From NCBI GenBank assembly GCA_002389295.1, contig DGOE01000104.1, forward strand, positions 1-7,033: a stretch of DNA of 7,033 nt, read 5' to 3'. Positions 4,467 to 7,033 of this stretch are shown here, piece by piece. The first letter of the stretch is position 1. Each line of letters starts with the position of its first letter. The stretch is from Flavobacteriales bacterium UBA4474 (GTDB lineage Bacteria; Bacteroidota; Bacteroidia; Flavobacteriales_D; Sanyastnellaceae). Under the pieces are notes generated by a model. The model ran no database searches and had not been told where the DNA came from. It saw nothing but the letters and a program-made list of their open reading frames with translations. The position numbers were made by a program, and so were the translations under genes.

Positions 4467-7033
4467 ATGGATCCACAACAACCCAAGGAGTTTGGCCTGA
4501 GCACGGCTTCGATCAAAAACCGCACCACCGTGGCGGTATTGATCGCCATCATTTTGATCGCAGGTATTTCATCCTACATCACCGTTCCCAAGGAAAGCTT
4601 TCCTGAGGTGGTGGTGCCCGAAGTCTTCATCGGCACCCCTTACCCTGGGAACAGCCCCGGGGACATCGAGAAGCTGATTACCCGCCCCATTGAAAAGGAG
4701 CTCAAAGGCATCACGGGGGTCGACGTGATCGTCTCCACCAGCCAACAAGGCTACAGCGCCATTGACATCAAGTTCGATTTCTCGGTCACGCCTGAAATCG
4801 CCCTCCGCAAGGTCAAAGACAAGGTGGACATCGCCATGAGCGACCCCAGCTTTCCGGACGACCTGCCAAGCGACCCCAACATCTTCGACCTCAATTTCAC
4901 CGAACTCATTCCGGTGATGCAGGTCAACCTGTCCGGCGATTACCCCATCGATCAACTGGAGGATTACGCCGAACGGCTTCAAGACCAAATTGAAGACCTC
5001 GAGCAAATCAACGAAGCCGAAATACGGGGCGTCAACGCCAAGGAAATGGAGGTGGAAGTCGACTACCTCAGGGCAGAAGCCATGCTGGTCAGCTTCAATG
5101 ACATCGCACAAGCCATCGGCCAAGAAAACGTGTCCATTTCAGGAGGTGACATCCTGATGGATGGCCGCCGAAGGACCGTGCAGGTGGTCGGCGATTTCCG
5201 CGACGCGCGCGATTTGGAGGCCATCATCATCAAAGCGGAGGGTGGACAACCGGTCTACCTGCGCGATGTCGCCACGGTCCAATTCGTGGACCAAGAGGCC
5301 ACAAGTTTCGCGCGGGAGTGGGGCAATCCGGTGGTCTCGCTGGACGTGAGAAAACGCGCGGGAGAAAACCTCATCATCGCCTCCGATGAAATCAACCGCA
5401 TCATCGCGGAAGCCAAGGCTGAATTCCTGCCTTCCGACCTGAGTGTAAGCATCACTTCCGACCAATCAGACCAGACGCGCACCCAAGTGGATGAGCTCCA
5501 AAACAGCATCATCCTCGGTGTCCTGCTGGTGGTCGGCGTCTTGCTTTTCTTCCTTGGTCTACGCAACGCGCTCTTCGTCGGGGTTGCCATTCCGCTGTCG
5601 ATGTTCCTCAGCTTCGCCATCCTGAGCGCCTTGGGCATCACCTTCAATGTCATGGTGCTCTTTGCGCTCGTGCTGGCACTGGGCATGCTGGTGGACAACG
5701 GCATTGTGGTGGTCGAGAACATCTACCGATTGATGGACGAGGGCATGTCGCCGTTTGATGCTGCGCGCTATGGTGTGGGCGAAGTCGCCTGGCCCATCAT
5801 CGCCTCTACGGCGACCACGTTGGCGGCCTTTTTGCCCTTGGCCATCTGGCCGGGCATCATTGGCGAGTTCATGAAATACCTGCCGATGACCCTCATCATC
5901 GTCTTGTCCTCCTCCCTGTTCATCGCTTTGGTCATCAACCCCGTGCTGACGAGCGTGTACATGCGGGTGGAAGAAGCCGAAATGAACGTGCGTCGGTTGT
6001 TCATCACCACCGGAGCGCTCATTGCGTTCGGCGTGCTCCTTCTGGTCGCCGGATGGATCACCTTGGGCAATCTGTTTGTGCTGGCAGGTGTCATCGGCCT
6101 GGTCAACCGCTACGCCCTCACGCCCGCCACAGCTTGGTTCCAAAACTCACTGCTTCCCGCATTGGAGAACGCCTACGAGCGGCTTCTGCGCTTTGCCCTG
6201 CGCGGGGCCAAGCCCTGGCTCTTCTTCTATGGCATGATCGGCCTCCTGTTTGCCTCTTTGGCCCTGCTCGGTGTCTTCCCCCCCAAGGTGGAATTCTTCC
6301 CCCAGAACGAGCCACAGTATGTCAATGTCTACATCGACATGCCCATCGGCACCGACATCGAAGAGACCAACCGGGTGACCAAGGATGTGGAGCAAATGGT
6401 CCTCACCGCCATCAACCGTCCGGAGTTTATGCGCGACGGCGGCGACGGCACCAAGGGGCAGTATTTGACCAACTCCGTCATTGCGCAAGTGGGAGAAGGC
6501 ACCTCCGACCCTGCGGAAGGGCCGCAGCTCGGCGCCACACCGCACAAAGGGCGCATCACCGTCAGCTTTGTGAAGTTCCAAGACCGCATGGGCTTGAGCA
6601 CAAAGGATGTACTCAACGCGATCCGCGAAGAGGTCAAGGGTTATCCCGACGCCATCATCCGGGCGACCAAAAACTCGGACGGACCGCCACAAGGGCTCCC
6701 CATCAACATCGAGGTCAGCAGCGCCGACTACGAATCTGCCCTCACCTACGCCGATGGCATGATGCGCTTCATCGAATCCTCGGGAATTGAAGGCATCGAG
6801 GGGCTGAAGTTGGATGTAGAAAAATCGAAGCCGGAAATGCCCATTACCATCGACAGGGACAAGGCGCGGCGATATGGCCTGAGCACCCAACAAATCGGGT
6901 ACGGCCTGCGCAGCGCCCTCTTTGGTCGAGAAGTGAGCCGCTACAAGGATGGTGAAGACGACTATCCCATCAACCTCCGGTTTGCAGACGCCTACCGAAA
7001 CAATGCAGACGCCTTGATGAACCAAAAGGTCAT
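4467..7033 (+). CDS. RND efflux pump, inner-membrane permease subunit (HAE1/AcrB-like), 3' end missing
   Basis: The proton-driven inner-membrane pump. The frame is open from ATG 4467 to the window end: 855 codons of an expected total of roughly 1,050-1,150, so TM8-TM12 and the stop are missing. TM1 lies at about 20-38, followed by VPKESFPEVVVP and the periplasmic porter domain to about residue 345 (with NVSISGGDI and the PVYLRDVATV motif). TM2-TM6 lie at about 346-365, 369-388, 395-414, 441-462 and 472-496. TM4 has GMLVDNGIVVVENIYR, with D410 where AcrB has its proton-relay Asp407 and Asn411 where AcrB has Asp408. TM7 is near 584-602, followed by FFPQNEPQYVNVYIDMP of the second porter half. 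A 512-551 segment is hydrophobic and looks like an additional hairpin in the TM6-TM7 loop. The Asp pair differs from the CusA/CzcA metal-pump pattern, so an organic substrate is more likely, though it is unknown. Start choice: MDPQQPKEFGLSTASIKNR fits the short cytoplasmic N-terminus of RND pumps. Confidence 0.95.
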   Translation, partial: MDPQQPKEFGLSTASIKNRTTVAVLIAIILIAGISSYITVPKESFPEVVVPEVFIGTPYPGNSPGDIEKLITRPIEKELKGITGVDVIVSTSQQGYSAIDIKFDFSVTPEIALRKVKDKVDIAMSDPSFPDDLPSDPNIFDLNFTELIPVMQVNLSGDYPIDQLEDYAERLQDQIEDLEQINEAEIRGVNAKEMEVEVDYLRAEAMLVSFNDIAQAIGQENVSISGGDILMDGRRRTVQVVGDFRDARDLEAIIIKAEGGQPVYLRDVATVQFVDQEATSFAREWGNPVVSLDVRKRAGENLIIASDEINRIIAEAKAEFLPSDLSVSITSDQSDQTRTQVDELQNSIILGVLLVVGVLLFFLGLRNALFVGVAIPLSMFLSFAILSALGITFNVMVLFALVLALGMLVDNGIVVVENIYRLMDEGMSPFDAARYGVGEVAWPIIASTATTLAAFLPLAIWPGIIGEFMKYLPMTLIIVLSSSLFIALVINPVLTSVYMRVEEAEMNVRRLFITTGALIAFGVLLLVAGWITLGNLFVLAGVIGLVNRYALTPATAWFQNSLLPALENAYERLLRFALRGAKPWLFFYGMIGLLFASLALLGVFPPKVEFFPQNEPQYVNVYIDMPIGTDIEETNRVTKDVEQMVLTAINRPEFMRDGGDGTKGQYLTNSVIAQVGEGTSDPAEGPQLGATPHKGRITVSFVKFQDRMGLSTKDVLNAIREEVKGYPDAIIRATKNSDGPPQGLPINIEVSSADYESALTYADGMMRFIESSGIEGIEGLKLDVEKSKPEMPITIDRDKARRYGLSTQQIGYGLRSALFGREVSRYKDGEDDYPINLRFADAYRNNADALMNQKV

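Noticed and set aside
2271..6284. Three 7-base homopolymers, one in each pump gene: G7 at 2271-2277, G7 at 4276-4282, C7 at 6278-6284, as possible phase-variation tracts
   Set aside because: At about 30% G and 30% C a 7,000-base window is expected to hold about two such runs by chance, and all frames are intact. Tracts of seven are also short for contingency loci.
6053..6790. Plus-strand open frame of 245 codons overlapping the RND pump
   Set aside because: It is an out-of-frame shadow; its translation is rich in Arg, His and Pro, while the other frame carries the continuous RND protein.
6147..7025. Long open frame on the minus strand (292 codons), and similar ones at 3443-4198, 4569-5123 and 5559-6143
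   Set aside because: They lie wholly opposite genes with clear homology, their translations are low-complexity or unlike known families, and long antisense frames are normal in GC-rich DNA.
1..7033. A previously undescribed defence or mobile system
   Set aside because: Every coding region falls in a known family, there are no transposase, integrase, toxin, nuclease or RNA-gene signals, and gene packing is ordinary for a chromosome.

Overview
The window looks like a piece of a moderately GC-rich chromosome (somewhat under 60% GC by eye), most likely from the Bacteroidota. Three things point that way. A near-consensus Bacteroidota promoter (TTTC, 19 bases, TAATTTTGC) lies just before the regulator gene. 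None of the visible gene starts has a convincing Shine-Dalgarno sequence. The proteins also have the general look of marine or environmental Bacteroidota, although this last point is an impression and not a search result. All genes lie on the + strand and are tightly packed. The only gap longer than 50 bases is 1216-1311.

Left part (1-1215): the C-terminal 211 codons of a long-type (UROC1-like) urocanate hydratase of histidine degradation. Its TAA stop overlaps by one base the ATG of a 192-residue pentapeptide-repeat protein, so the two are probably translationally coupled.

Middle gap (1216-1311): a compact regulatory region. It holds a perfect 9-bp tandem repeat, a perfect 9-bp inverted repeat and a promoter whose -33 element lies inside the right arm of the inverted repeat. 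This is a good candidate for the operator of the regulator encoded just downstream.

Right part (1312-7033, running off the end): a four-gene drug- or metabolite-efflux operon. The order is a TetR-family repressor, a TolC-family outer-membrane channel, a lipoprotein membrane-fusion adaptor of the HlyD/RND type, and an inner-membrane RND pump cut by the window end after 855 codons. The last three would form one tripartite pump from the inner membrane to the outside. The TetR protein probably senses a substrate and controls its own operon. The substrate cannot be read from the sequence.

I found no mobile element, RNA gene, CRISPR array or clearly new system. The points most worth a second look are the operator/promoter layout, an apparent extra hydrophobic hairpin between TM6 and TM7 of the pump, the coupling of a Qnr-like pentapeptide gene to hutU, and the leucine in the urocanase where the classical bacterial enzyme has its active-site cysteine.
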